Shown here: piece after piece, positions 23,221 to 33,667 of the stretch | Position numbering within the stretch: the first letter of the stretch is position 1 | Layout of the letters: each line of letters begins with the position of its first letter | Assembly (NCBI GenBank): GCA_030374765.1 | Contig: JARGXX010000068.1 | Location: forward strand, 2,046,001 to 2,110,000 | From: Agarophyton chilense | Lineage: Eukaryota > Rhodophyta > Florideophyceae > Gracilariales > Gracilariaceae | Direction of reading: 5' to 3' | DNA length: 64,000 nt | Notes under the pieces: generated by a model | Told to the model about the DNA's origin: nothing | Databases searched by the model: none | The model's input: the letters and a program-made list of their open reading frames with translations, nothing else | Program-made: the position numbers and the translations under genes

Positions 23221-24115
23221 GAACTGATCGCACCCTCCGCATACAAGTTCGTGCTGTTCACTTTCTCCGCCAGCGCAGTTTCCAACCGCAGACATTCAAA
23301 TGCTACAAGTCTGGGGTTCTACAGTTTGCAGCTTGGCAAAAAGCGCATCATCCCCTTTCGCGAAGTATTGAGGACTTGGACAATAACCTTGCTGAGTATG
23401 CCTATCGTCTATTTGATTTGAACCCTCGCCGTGGCCAGCTCCAGAAATGCCGCTTTTCACTGTGTGGCATAGAGTTTTATTGGGCGCACACAAAAGGCAA
23501 GCTTTGCTGCGCTCGACAAGCAGCTCTCGGTTGGGAAAAACAAGTCCCTTCCAAGTTTCCACCGCCACTTTCGAAAGAAATCGCCAATGCCATCTGCGCC
23601 GTTTTTCTTCAAGAGGGTTCCGAACACCTTGCTTTGGCTATTTCATCAGGCTTCCACGCGCAGATACGTGCGGGGGAACTCTGTGCTCTCCCTCCGCGTG
23701 GGGGATGTATGATTCTCTAAAGACCCCCGGCTTTCGGATTTTTCAACCCAGTCGCGAGCAGGACTTGTAATTCGTGATGCAAAGACAGGAAAAGATCAGT
23801 ACGTTCCTCTTATTGATTCTTCGTTACTTTTCCGTTTGAAGAAGTTTAATATAACTCGAAGATGTCTTGGAGATGCAGTTTCTCTCTTTCATTGCTCTTA
23901 TGCTCAACAAGCGAAACAATTCAAGAAGTGTCTAGCTCATCTCTCTCTTTTTTTTCAAGGCTACAAACTTACAGACTACATTTGTTATACCATGGTGGCG
24001 CAACGGTTGATTGGCTTAATGAAATGAATATGAAAGATATTATGCTAAAAGGCAGATGGAAATCTGAGAAGTCTTGCAAAGGTTACTGTAGAGCAATCCC
24101 AGATGGGAAAATACC
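23214..24115 (+). pseudogene. DIRS-like tyrosine recombinase
   Basis: This enzyme integrates circular cDNA without target duplication. The N-terminal helical part has FLRQRSFQPQTFKCYKSGVL and LAEYAYRLFDLNP. The catalytic part has AISSGFHAQIRAGELCAL (first Arg), then YHGGATVDWLNEMNMKDIM (box with the HxxR site apparently degraded) and GRWKSEKSCKGYCRA, where the Tyr would be the nucleophile. A frame change and stop near 23715-23770 and another near 23985 break it. Confidence 0.7.
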
Positions 24116-26260
24116 TCTCGGATGTTCGAGTCCCATTCTCGTGATAAGGGGTAACTCAGCGAACGAGCCTTCGTGCCACCGATGCGTGGGTGTAAGACCA
24201 CGGTGGTTCAGGCAATACCTACGAAGGTGATGAACCCAGGAAAATGGGAAGAATCAAAGGGGGATCCAAGGACAAGGATATTCCGTAAACCACGGAAAGG
24301 TGTATGGCGAAAATGTAGGGCGAAATAGGACGCTCGACTAAACGTACAGACCTATGAAAGGGGTATCCAAACTGGATAACCGAAATAAACACAGGTAAAA
24401 ACAACCTTATACAGGAGCGGTGTACCGTCCTAAACACAGGAAATCGAACAAAAGAAATAAGTGCACCAATAATGATGGTACAGTGACGCCTGAGCTTCCT
24501 GAGGGGATAGATTAGCCAAACCGGTCGCCGTTCCTCCCGTTAAGAGATGAAGACTCGCGTAGGTGACATAATCTAGAGCCAAGCACTCCGTTATCATTTA
24601 CTTGGTGGTAACGATGGCGGTGAAGGCATCGTTTAAGTCCATACTGGACAGTGAACTACACGTGTAGACTATAGTATTGCAAAGAAAACCTGGTCCGTAA
24701 TTGTTTCATACATGTAACTCCAGCTTTGCAGGTCCAACCGTGTACTACGGTGCTGAAGAGCAACATCTTCCAGGGAGGTTTTTGGGGACTTAAGTTTTTC
24801 CCGGAGCCTTCGGCGTGCAACCTCGTTATGAGTAGGAGTAATCCGTTTTCACGGCGATGGCCGGAACGCCGGTGATGCACCGGCGGGACCGGGTGCCATA
24901 CACGTGGCCGCAGCGCCCGCGCGACACGTGGCCGCCAGATTGGCCCCTTTGTTAGACGGACATTTAGCTATTTAGGATAGACTTTATTTATTCTATTCTA
25001 CGGTGACTACAGTACTTAGGCCGCCGGCCTCGCGGCCGCCGGTCCAGTAAAGTCTCCCCAACAAGGGTGATCTTGGTCTTCCAGATCTTGGCTCTGGGTC
25101 GAACCGCCTGCGCGGATATACAACTCCTTACGGAGGGATTTCCCGTGATGCACGGCTTCCCAACCCCCTTGGACGTTCAAGCAGCCTTCGTGTGTTGGGT
25201 ATCTATTCCCACTTTCGTGGTTCCGCCCGTGTATACGGTTTGCTACACCCGGCAGTGCCGGCTATTCCCGAGTCCCCTCTTGCGACCCGTGGTCAACCTC
25301 GCCCTCTTGCCTCCGTTCCCATTTTTCTTCCCTTTTCCTCCCCTTCATTGGGCAATTCCCGCTCTTGCGGCTCGCACTGACACCTGTCGTGCTCGCCACT
25401 CTCGTGGGTTTTGCCTCCTCAGAAGATACGCAAGCACCGCTTCTGCGGATATTCTCGGCTTCTTTCAGCCTCCCTGCGCCGTCGCGACGGTTCGGCTCCG
25501 GCTTACACCCGGCATTGCGCGCCGATCCCTGGGAGGGCTCTACCGCGCCGGTTACCTCGTGAGAGGAAGATCCGGACGTCTTCGTAGGTTTTCCTCCTTG
25601 GGGGCATTGTCCTACAGGTGCTACTGTAGAGACTTAACGAACATACCTTCTAAGGTGTCTAAAATACTTAAAACTAATACTATTCATAAAATCACCAACG
25701 TGGTCCCGATATATCGGACGCCATATGAATTGTCGTATCTGACCTTTAAGATTGTCGATATACTACAATGGCCATGTAGGTGATGGATGCGAGGGATCAT
25801 CGGCCACGCAGCTCCGGGCGAGCTACCATCTAGGGGTTGTCGGCCACGTGTAGTGTTGACATGTACCTTCTGGTTGAGTGATTGTTAGTAATTGTAATTG
25901 TAATTATATTTGTTTTATTACAGTAGTGGAGTGGCCACCTGGCACTGTAGCCAGTGCTGGCCAGGTCTCTGACACTAAGTCATAGATCGTGCCTTGCTGG
26001 CACCTTCCGGGTGATCTGGAGAGTGCAGTCCACTGCATATAGGAAGCTGCACCTCCTCCACCCTAATCTGATAAAGACTGGCACCACTTGGGTAACAACT
26101 ATACCTTTTGGTTCATTGTTTCTCAACTACCACATAGTTTATACCGCACGTCGACGCCTACCATCGTTCACCTACACGGTATAGGCTAGTTGCCCTGCCG
26201 TTTGCCCCTGCGGGTTTTCATGGTGCCCTGTTATCATCGAGATTTATTAAATCTATCTTC
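24116..26260. other. GC-rich non-coding repeat block
   Basis: From about 24840 the sequence is dense in CCGG, CGCGCG and GGCCGCCGG words, with short direct repeats. It has a long but unlikely open frame (25067-25783) whose translation is Leu/Arg/Pro-rich without domains. It may be the 3' terminal region of the DIRS-like element or a separate non-autonomous repeat. Several CAC/GTG-rich inverted pairs (for example CCACCG near 24176 and CGGTGG near 24201) suggest local hairpins. I cannot name it. Confidence 0.4.
24902..24935. repeat. Short direct repeat of CACGTGGCCG
   Basis: CACGTGGCCGC occurs twice, about 23-24 bp apart, flanking a GCGCCCGCGCG core. A related GGCCGCCGG pair follows at about 25021-25043. 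Confidence 0.7.
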
Positions 26261-26267
26261 TAAGGTT

Positions 26268-26308
26268 GAGCGCCACCACGCTCCCTACGATTGAGCGTCA
26301 CCACGCTC
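26268..26308. repeat. Two tandem short palindromes (GAGCG...CGCTC)
   Basis: GAGCGCCACCACGCTC (26268-26283) and GAGCGTCACCACGCTC (26293-26308) are near-identical hairpins with 5-bp stems and 6-nt loops, 25 bp apart. A weaker GAGCGTGCCATGCTC copy lies near 26410. Function unknown. Confidence 0.7.
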
Positions 26309-26559
26309 CCGAGACAAGACAGTAGCAGACCCCAATAGTGATTGTACGACATGAATGGTGCCTCTGCTGGTTATACGCGCACGCATTGCTCTACATTTAC
26401 TTAAATGCTGAGCGTGCCATGCTCTTGAGAGTGTCGTTACTGGACTCTCTAAATGGTTTGATAAGGGCACATGCGTTTTGATGGAATCGAACCAATGAAT
26501 GAGGATGGTGGAAGACTGGAAAACAGTAAGCGCGGTCTTGACGGCCTTGCGTTACTTGG

Positions 26560-26850
26560 TCTTCCTTACGCAGAGTTTATTGATAAAGTCTGCGCCACCT
26601 GGGCTGTCAGTGACTTGAAGTGGAGAGATCAGTGCCGAATACACTGTTTTGATCTCCACAGCACTAGAATTGCAGTAAAAGTAAGACGAATAATTGGTAA
26701 AGAAAGATTATGAAAGCATTGTTACCGGAAGCGAAGAGCTTCTCACCAGTTACGACTCGTCTTTTCGCGTTCAATTTTTTTCTTTCCACTCACTGTTTTC
26801 TACCAACAATTTAATCCTACCAATTCTGTGAACGGTTGTGGAACATATGG
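26560..26850 (+). repeat. Probable solo LTR of the Copia-2 family
   Basis: The segment from about 26635 to 26850 aligns with 9385-9595 of the Copia-2 5' LTR (shared CTCCACAGCACTA, AATTGGTAAAG, GGAAGCGAAGAG, ACGACTCGT, CCAATTCTGTGAACGG). No retroelement genes follow, so it stands alone. The left boundary is uncertain and the copy is strongly diverged. Confidence 0.5.
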
Positions 26851-28135
26851 AACATATACATCATGTCACTGTCATCAGAAGATGACGGGACAACTGTAGA
26901 ATCAATTGAGACATATCGGGCGACCTTATAGAAGGAATTGTCACAACACCTAATACGTTCTATACCGACAGCGTCGGTAGAGCAACGAACGGCCACATGG
27001 AGGTAGATAAATAGACTCTCAAGCTGTGATGAGAGACATGAGAGTGTGAGATAGGAGGGAGGAGAACGATCACTCGATAAAACAAAACAGTAGACCTCAG
27101 CGTTGCTATTGAGGTCTGAGCTGTGTGCTCTATTTGTGCCATCGTAGAGTCAAGCCGTTACCCACTGTCACCATGTCATCCGGTGAAACTACAACGATAC
27201 AGTTGTGACAGGTGTTTTAACGACAAGTATAGCCTACTAAGAGCATTTGACACTTTATTCTTGGATTTGCGCGCTACATTTTTTAAATCGTTTTTATAAT
27301 TTTGCACAACGTCATTCACGGGTTTTTTTAAACTGTATAAAATAAGTGGAGTGTAGACACTAGAAATAGAAATCAAAGATGTTTTTAAAGGTGTTGCTTC
27401 TAATTCAGCGAGCTTTTACTTTGTTTGACCTACACAAAGGCATTCAACTAGAACACCACTGTATCTCTGTTTGTAAGGTGCGGTCACGCTTCCCACCTTA
27501 AGAACCCCTAAGGAGGGTTCTTTTTGAGAAATCATCCTCCATTTGAGGGCCCCCCACACACGTCGCTGGATAAAAGCCTAACGCGTTTGCCCTTTGTTCT
27601 ATATCATGGGAAATGTACACATCGAAAGTGAACGATTTTTTCTTCCGCGGAGCAAAATTGCTACCATTTCCTTTTCTTCGGCACCAAGATCAATTTCACA
27701 TCATCACGATGACAAGAGCATAAGACGCCAATCTTGGCTGAACAGTTCTTCCCACCTTGATTCAATGGCCCAGGTTTTTTGGCGATTTAAACTCCTACCC
27801 AGGAGTCCTCTCGCATTTCCATCCCTAAACCGATTGTGACGCACTTTGACACCGTCGAAAACACGACGCAATTATTATGAGCGTCGAAATAACAAGCAGA
27901 CGCCCCATTGTATGTCTGTGTATGTCTGGACGCAGAATTTGTGCAGGACCCATGAATCAACGCAACAGGCGAAACCATTTCATGCACCCTATAAGTATCG
28001 AACAGAACCATCGATTTGGGGGCTGCGTAGGAGTGTATTGCTAACCGCCCTACACAGATCATTTCTTCTTCTCCGAATTAGCTTGCGACAGGTTTTTGTC
28101 ACAAGTCGAATAAGTTCTCCTTCCTTACCAGCATC
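26851..28135. other. Non-coding stretch before the gene island
   Basis: No frame here resembles a protein. A stem-loop AAGAACCC/GGGTTCTT with a T run lies at 27500-27525. The last few hundred bases are presumably the promoter of the Spondin_N gene, although no TATA box is obvious. Confidence 0.4.
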
Positions 28136-28810
28136 ATGAAACCACAAGCATTCTTCACTTTTTTCGGAGTGGCTATGTTCATACAACAGGCAGCTGCCCA
28201 GTGCACAGGGTCGGCTATGTACGAGGTTGTCTTCTCGAACTTGTTGACTCCGGAAAATTTTGCGTTCATCCCGAACTTCCCGGAAACCGGAGTGAATTTT
28301 TCACCACTTGCCGGCGTAGCACACTCAAACCGCCTGTCCTTTTTAACCGTCCGTGGGCTTGCTTCTCCCCAGGTGGAACAGATAGCTGAGACAGGTATGA
28401 ATGGACGCTTTATCAAGGCCGCTGAGCACCTTATGGGGAAGGGAGTGAAGACCGTGGCGTCTGGAATGGGTGCCACGCCTGGAACCAATCAAAGTGTGAC
28501 CCTGACAGTTGACTGTGAAAATCCATTCATTACCGCCCTGTCTATGGCTGCTCCATCTCCAGATTGGATTGTTCAGGTAAATAACGAGGACACTTTGGGA
28601 ATGAATCGAACCTTTGTCCCAATGATCACTGGAAATCTCATTGCGTACGATGCGGGAACAGATGATGGGGATATGTTCACAGCTCCAAATGATGCAAGCT
28701 TGGACATGCCGTCGGAACCACCAAAGAACATTGCTCCTCTAGTTGAAGATCCCACGGATCCGTTCGGAGGTAAGATCATCGGTAAATATGTTATCCGACG
28801 ACTTGATTAA
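28136..28810 (+). CDS. Secreted Spondin_N domain protein
   Basis: A 224-residue protein starts at ATG 28136. Residues 1-22 form a clear signal peptide (hydrophobic core then QAAAQ). The rest fits a single Spondin_N domain: YEVVFSNLLTPENF, FSPLAGVAHSNRLSFLTVRGLASPQVEQIAETG (typical S-P-hydrophobic-HS...G..AS...+A..G block), TPGTNQSVTLTVDCENPFITALSMAAPSPDWIV, and ITGNLIAYDAGTDDGDMF. In animals this domain occurs in extracellular-matrix and adhesion proteins such as F-spondin and mindin; stand-alone versions are found in bacteria and algae. Here it is probably an exported or wall-associated protein. An AATAAA follows 76 bp after the stop. No intron is needed. The next gene, on the other strand, also encodes a secreted protein. 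Confidence 0.85.
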   Translation: MKPQAFFTFFGVAMFIQQAAAQCTGSAMYEVVFSNLLTPENFAFIPNFPETGVNFSPLAGVAHSNRLSFLTVRGLASPQVEQIAETGMNGRFIKAAEHLMGKGVKTVASGMGATPGTNQSVTLTVDCENPFITALSMAAPSPDWIVQVNNEDTLGMNRTFVPMITGNLIAYDAGTDDGDMFTAPNDASLDMPSEPPKNIAPLVEDPTDPFGGKIIGKYVIRRLD

Positions 28811-28885
28811 GTACATTGAGCAGAAACCATACGGCACAGCCCACACCAAGCTTCTTCTCCATTGCAGCTGCAAAAAGATAACGAC

Positions 28886-28891
28886 AATAAA
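28886..28891 (+). other. Candidate polyadenylation signal AATAAA
   Basis: AATAAA lies about 75 bases after the stop codon of the Spondin_N gene. Confidence 0.4.
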
Positions 28892-29380
28892 GATTAGCTA
28901 GTTTTGTGGAGCGCTTTCGTGAGCACCCTTGTCATGTGCGACTCACGTGAAATTATATTACAGTCGTATTCCGTCCCCTCCTGTCCTTTGCTCAGAGATG
29001 CACGGCGACAAAGCATCGATAGCACACTTGAAGATCTCGGAATTCTCGTGTTTGTGATCTCATGTCAGGGCATTGAACCATGCATTTGCCAATCATGCAG
29101 CACAGAAAATCTCTTGTAAAGACTCACAAGATCCAATTCCCTGCCAATCCACCCAATATCGCCCCACGCCTAACCATCTGCTTTACCATTGGCAATGCAG
29201 GGATGGAAACAGTGCTAGAGTGACATCGACGTGTACCACGTTAGACATCGGTAGATCAGCCTTCGTAGATACCCTTAGAGAAATGTGCCACGGGGCGTCG
29301 ATAGGGAAGGGTGCTTTCCACCTGGGGACTCTTGTGCCTACGGAAATCACAATATCTCTCTTTTTGCTCTTCGCGTTTAA

Positions 29381-30826
29381 TTATAAACCAATTCCAATGG
29401 CGAAGCTCAGGATGTGCTCTTCAATGACCGCTTCAAATCTTGCCGCAAAGGCCGTGAAAAACAACTCTGATCCGAGAGCTCTTCCTCTCCAGCCAGGTTG
29501 GTATCGTGGACTGTTCACCCATTTAACCCTTTGCTTGCAACCTACTTGTGCACAATATGACTTCATCATCATAGCTTGTCCCCGAAAAAGCACCATGTGC
29601 CCTGTTGTTGCGCAATTCTCGAGAGAATCGCAGAGAACTCTCGCAGCGATGTGTTTTTTGTAGAGAAGCTTACCTTCGGTAGTGTGCTTCAAGGTCTCCA
29701 CAGCGATACATATGTTTTCTCCTAATGCAGCGACCTCCTCACAAGAAGCCGTGCCATTCGAGAAAATGCATGCCTCATTTGGACTGCAACCTGCTTGGCT
29801 CTCGCATCCTGCAGCCGCAGAAGGCATTGGAGACGAAAATGGAAGTACTGATGGGGTTGATGGAACAAAGATTGAAGGATATGCTGACGGATCTGGAGGC
29901 GCAAACGCTGTGTTTTCGGCGTTGACAATCCTCTTGGATATGCAAACCTTATGTTGTCCTTTTTGAACGCAAAATTCTGCAAGATCGCAATCTGTATCAG
30001 CGACACAGATAGCATTGGAAGTGGTGCAAACACATTGACCAAGAAAATAACATGGCAGCGTGCTGTTGTTCTCAACGCTTAGAGTTGAAGAACATACTCG
30101 AGATCCCTTGCAACTTCTCGAAGAAAAACAGCGTTCCCCGTTGACTCTTTCATTAATGAAACTTGGCGGGGCCATGCAGGTTGGGGGTGAAAAAGACTGC
30201 TGACAAATCTCTTTCTCGTTACAATTCCCATCATTCTTGCACTGTGAGTCCTGGGTCATGCATACGCAACCACCGTTGTCGAATGGGGGATTACATTGCG
30301 TATTGACTGACCTCACAATGTTGCAACTGCGAGGAGGGTGGCAGTCAAAAAGTGTGTAGCACGGCTCTCCATTGAGGTTCGGACCTCTTTGTGGAAGGGA
30401 AATACTGTTAGAGACACATACATTTTCCTTCATGAGTGGAACACACGATTCGCCTTGAGCACAATTAGAGTCATTTTCGCAACAAATGTCCGGTGTATAA
30501 CAAAAGCAGTCCTGTCCGTCGCAAGGCCTGATTTCATGGCCGAAATCGAACTTTGAGCACATGCGAGGAGGCTCACAGTCGGGATCAAGCCGGCAAAATT
30601 CAAAGTTGAGACCTGGAGGTATTGAGGGCTCTCTTGATGTTTGAAATGCGGACGAAGGAGCGGTTGAGTTTCGGTCTTTTGCTCGAAGCAGTTGGGACGC
30701 AATAAGAGACGAATGGAATGATTCAAGGTTTCTCACAGAAGTACATTCATTTGGTTGTATTTCTTCCCAGCAGTAAAGCGGGGAAAGAAGTGACAGAAAC
30801 AGCAGCGCAACTACTGCGAAAGACAT
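29381..30826 (-). CDS. Secreted cysteine-rich repeat protein
   Basis: From the ATG at 30826 the frame gives 481 residues. It opens with a strong signal peptide (MSFAVVALLFLSLLSPLYCW). At least four loosely repeated modules follow, with a pattern like N-G-x-x-C-[5-7]-C-x-x-x-R-x-C-...-C-x-C-x-T-x-x-x-x-C-x-x-D-x-x-C-x-x-x-E-x-C. Examples are CRLDPDCEPPRMCSK, CENDSNCAQGESC, CYTLFDCHPPRSCN, CKNDGNCNEKEIC, CFSSRSCKGSRVC and CVADTDCDLAEFC. The spacing suggests disulfide-knotted extracellular modules. A Ser/Pro-rich linker (about residues 325-355) precedes a last module. I do not know a named family. A good splice donor (GAAG|GTAAGC, first intron base 29673 on the minus strand) lies near the 3' end, so the last about 95 residues could partly be intron; no convincing acceptor was fixed. 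It probably works at the cell surface or wall. Confidence 0.75.
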   Translation of the reverse strand: MSFAVVALLFLSLLSPLYCWEEIQPNECTSVRNLESFHSSLIASQLLRAKDRNSTAPSSAFQTSREPSIPPGLNFEFCRLDPDCEPPRMCSKFDFGHEIRPCDGQDCFCYTPDICCENDSNCAQGESCVPLMKENVCVSNSISLPQRGPNLNGEPCYTLFDCHPPRSCNIVRSVNTQCNPPFDNGGCVCMTQDSQCKNDGNCNEKEICQQSFSPPTCMAPPSFINERVNGERCFSSRSCKGSRVCSSTLSVENNSTLPCYFLGQCVCTTSNAICVADTDCDLAEFCVQKGQHKVCISKRIVNAENTAFAPPDPSAYPSIFVPSTPSVLPFSSPMPSAAAGCESQAGCSPNEACIFSNGTASCEEVAALGENICIAVETLKHTTEGKLLYKKHIAARVLCDSLENCATTGHMVLFRGQAMMMKSYCAQVGCKQRVKWVNSPRYQPGWRGRALGSELFFTAFAARFEAVIEEHILSFAIGIGL

Positions 30827-32343
30827 TATTTCCTCTTCTCGTAAGCTGCGAGGGCGTTTAATGAATGTCAAGGAGAGAGACCATGGATGCAAGATGATAA
30901 AGATCCGTTGAAAAGATGAAAGCCCACCAAACTCTTCTTAGAACTACGTTGATACTGGTGACAACTCTCCGTTTAATTGTGGTAATCTAGGAAAATCCTG
31001 CCAGTCGCATCGCGCACAAACGAGTTGTCATATCCCAGAGCAGTAGTGTGGATCTTTGCCATTGTGAAGTATGAGATATGTCCTATAATCTCCCACGCAC
31101 AATTGGTAGGCATATGCCGCTGCTGACTATTTTTTAGCTGGAGCTTTGAAATCTGAACGATGCAGGGATTGCATTATTGCCGCCGATTGATTCGCCTAGC
31201 GACCGACATTAAGAGCCGGTCGTAGAGCTCAGTTCCATGGAGTTTGAGCTGTATATATTTTTATCCACGCCAATGAGCAGCTTCACTGTCGTCATGTCTT
31301 CAAAAGATTCGAAGAGAACGCCTCTATTTTGTAGGCGAGTAAGCTATGTAGAGGGGCAGAGTAGCACGATGGCGTGTAGATAACAAGTAGAATACAGTTG
31401 TATACTAGTGAAGAAATCCGAGTACGAAAGGAAGAATGAAGCGCGCGGGAACTTTCGCCCCGGGAACCCCGAAGACTCTTTCAAGAAACTAGGGTAACTT
31501 CATACTACATACAATAAGCAAAGAAACATTCCTTTTTGGGCAGTGCTGCTGTCGCCGCGCCGCCTCTTTTTATTACTTGACGTAATATTACGAGAATTGT
31601 CGCGCAGAATAAAACCATTGAACCACATTCGTTTTCACCATCCTACAGCGGAGGATAGAAACAAAGAAACAATGAATACCTTAATAGCCTAGTCAGAAAA
31701 GAGAGAGCAGCAAGTCGAAGAAGGGAGGAAGAGTGGGAAAGAGAAAGGCACAAAGACGACCAAACGGCCAGTCTTGGGGCCGATCGCTGACGCTTTCATA
31801 TGACGGTGCTGGCGCCCGATCGTCTTTGCGATCGCTGCAATTGAGGAACTCGCATTGACTGGAGCAGTCTGCGCCATCCTCGCTGTCCATGTGTAGTGCG
31901 TTTCAGCACCGAGTGTGGCAGGTAGGATATAAACCGGTGGTCTAATCATCTAGTTCGCCGACTGTACGAAGGTACGAAGGGTAACCCTTTAGCTCGGTCT
32001 CTAGAGAAGAGAGCACGTGTACAATCAATGCAATGGCAAAACACTCTCGCGGCGCGATTGGCGGTGGGCTTTTCCAGAATTTGGCATTACAGCACCTGCT
32101 GTGGTTTCGCGACGGATAATTCCTTACGGGCTTGCTGTCAGCGACAGCACATTGTTCTGCACCAGCACTGAAGACCCGGCAGACCCGGCAGATATATATC
32201 ATTGATTGTTTCCCCGTTTCTCATAAGTCCCAACTAACCATCATCTTGGATCGCCTCTTCAAAACCGTGATCCCTCAATTTTGGTCGTCAGCACCCAGCA
32301 CTGAATTCTATCTTGTTCATCTAACAAATTCACCGACAGCACT
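30827..32343. other. Divergent intergenic region
   Basis: This 1.5-kb gap separates the start of the cysteine-rich gene from the start of STRAP. It holds only short unrecognised frames. A GACCCGGCA direct duplication lies at about 32167-32186, followed by a GATATATATC palindrome. Both promoters must lie here. Confidence 0.5.
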
Positions 32344-33412
32344 ATGACAACAACAACTATTCGTCAATTACCCATGGTATGCCCCGGACATAATCGCGGC
32401 ATTGTTGAGCTTCAATATTCACCACCTGGATCGGAAGGGATTTTTCTCATGTCTGCCTGTCTCGACGGCATCCCCATGTTGCGAGATGGGATTTCTGGAG
32501 ACTGGATTGGTTCATTTGTAGGCCACAAGGGTGCGGTTTGGGGCGCTTGTATATCCTCCGACGCCTCCTTGGCCGCCACAGCTGGTGCCGACTTTACTGC
32601 ACGGCTTTGGAATGCTATTACAGGCCAATGCAAAACTGTTCTCACCCAAAAGCACATTTGCAAATCTGTTGCTTTTTCAGCGGACAACTCTCGATTGCTC
32701 ACAGCAGGGAACACCAGTTCCATCAACATTTACGATGTTGCGGCGTGCGAAGACACCCCTGTTGCGTTGCTAACTCCGAAAGATTCTACTGCTACCAAAC
32801 ACAGTGTAAAGCTGGCGCGATATGTCAAATCGGGCACGAACACTGTGGTTTCTGCCGTCAGTAGCGAGCAAGAAGAAAAGGTGTTGTCTATATGGGATGT
32901 CAGGTCTGGAAACGTTGAACGCAAACTGCCTTTAGGCTCGATATGCAAATCTGGAGAGTTAACTTCCGACGGTAAGATTCTCACCGTCACAGGAGGCGAT
33001 TCGACTTTATCAGTTTATGATTTTGACAAGATGGAGCGCATACAGCAAATACATCTTCCAGAACATACAGAAAGTGCTAGTCTTCGGTACCCACATATGG
33101 ATATGATGGTCGCTGGAGGTCAAGATCTTACGGTGAGAAGATTCGAGGTAGCGACTGATGGCACGACCGTAGAAAAAGAGGCAAACAGGGGCCATCATGG
33201 ACCAGTTTGGGTTGTTCGTTTCGCTCCAGATGGTGAAAGCTACGCCAGCGGCTCTGACGATGGTACAATTCGTTTATGGTAAGTTTACTTGAAAGCTCAT
33301 CACGAGGTCGGGGGAGCACAGCACTTGTCGTTAGTTACTAACAAGTTCTGCGTATTGCAATATGAAAACCATATCCAGGAAAACCAGCGTTGATCCGTCC
33401 CTCGTCGCCTGA
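32344..33412 (+). CDS. STRAP: STRAP-like WD40 repeat protein, two exons
   Basis: STRAP (unrip) is a seven-bladed WD40 protein that in animals binds the SMN complex and kinase receptors. The start at ATG 32344 gives the family opening with PMVCPGHNRGIVELQYSP, then GHKGAVWGACIS, TAGADFTARLWNAITG, HICKSVAFSADNSRLLTAG, VLSIWDVRSG, SGELTSDGKILTV, GGQDLTVRRFEV and GHHGPVWVVRFAPDGESYASGSDDGTIRLW. The open frame stops right after IRLW, but TGGTAAGT there is a splice donor. Joining 32344..33278 to 33379..33412 through an intron with a TACTAAC branch site extends the protein by KTSVDPSLVA to 322 residues. Human STRAP is about 350 residues with a longer acidic tail. It is convergent with NPL4, whose stop lies about 255 bp away. 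Confidence 0.88.
33279..33378 (+). other. Intron of the STRAP gene
   Basis: Donor GTAAGT at 33279, branch-site-like TTACTAAC at about 33335-33342, first AG well past it at 33377-33378; length 100 bp. It splits the Trp codon of the last WD repeat. Confidence 0.75.
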
Positions 33413-33667
33413 TGGTCCGAACTCAAGATGATGACATTCGTTTCCTTTCTGAAAACAAAAAATAGGATCGTTCCGAGACGACTATTTTGGCGACTTTCGT
33501 CACTGATTGACTTGGCAATCGAGGCGGAGCGTCAAGCTCTGCCAGATAATCTTGCTTTCATTAAGCGACTTATCCATATCTAGCTAGATGTGCTTACATC
33601 ACGACGGGATGGTGGGGGATGTCTTACAAGCGCAAGTCGACTGTCTCGATACCCAGGGATGCCTGGG

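Larger units (their letters stand above)
20035..24115 (+). mobile_element. DIRS-like tyrosine-recombinase retroelement, decayed
   Basis: On the plus strand a gag-like region, a reverse transcriptase, an RNase H and a tyrosine recombinase follow each other. RT-RNase H followed by a YR (instead of a DDE integrase) defines the DIRS order. All parts carry stops or frame changes. The special split or inverted terminal repeats of DIRS elements were not identified; Copia-1 abuts the left side directly. Confidence 0.75.

Noticed and set aside
25067-25783. A 238-codon open frame in the GC-rich block
   Set aside because: Leu/Arg/Pro-rich translation without domains; high G+C and lack of stops explain it. 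Treated as non-coding.
26475-26492. A T-arm-like word (reverse strand GGTTCGATTCC) suggesting a second tRNA
   Set aside because: No matching T stem, anticodon arm or acceptor stem could be formed.
27500-27525. AAGAACCC/GGGTTCTT stem-loop followed by Ts, like a bacterial terminator
   Set aside because: The DNA is eukaryotic nuclear and no gene ends here; an 8-bp stem is compatible with chance.
32344-33282. Taking STRAP as a single exon ending at the TAA after IRLW
   Set aside because: TGGTAAGT is a donor with a good branch site and acceptor downstream; the family normally continues past this Trp.
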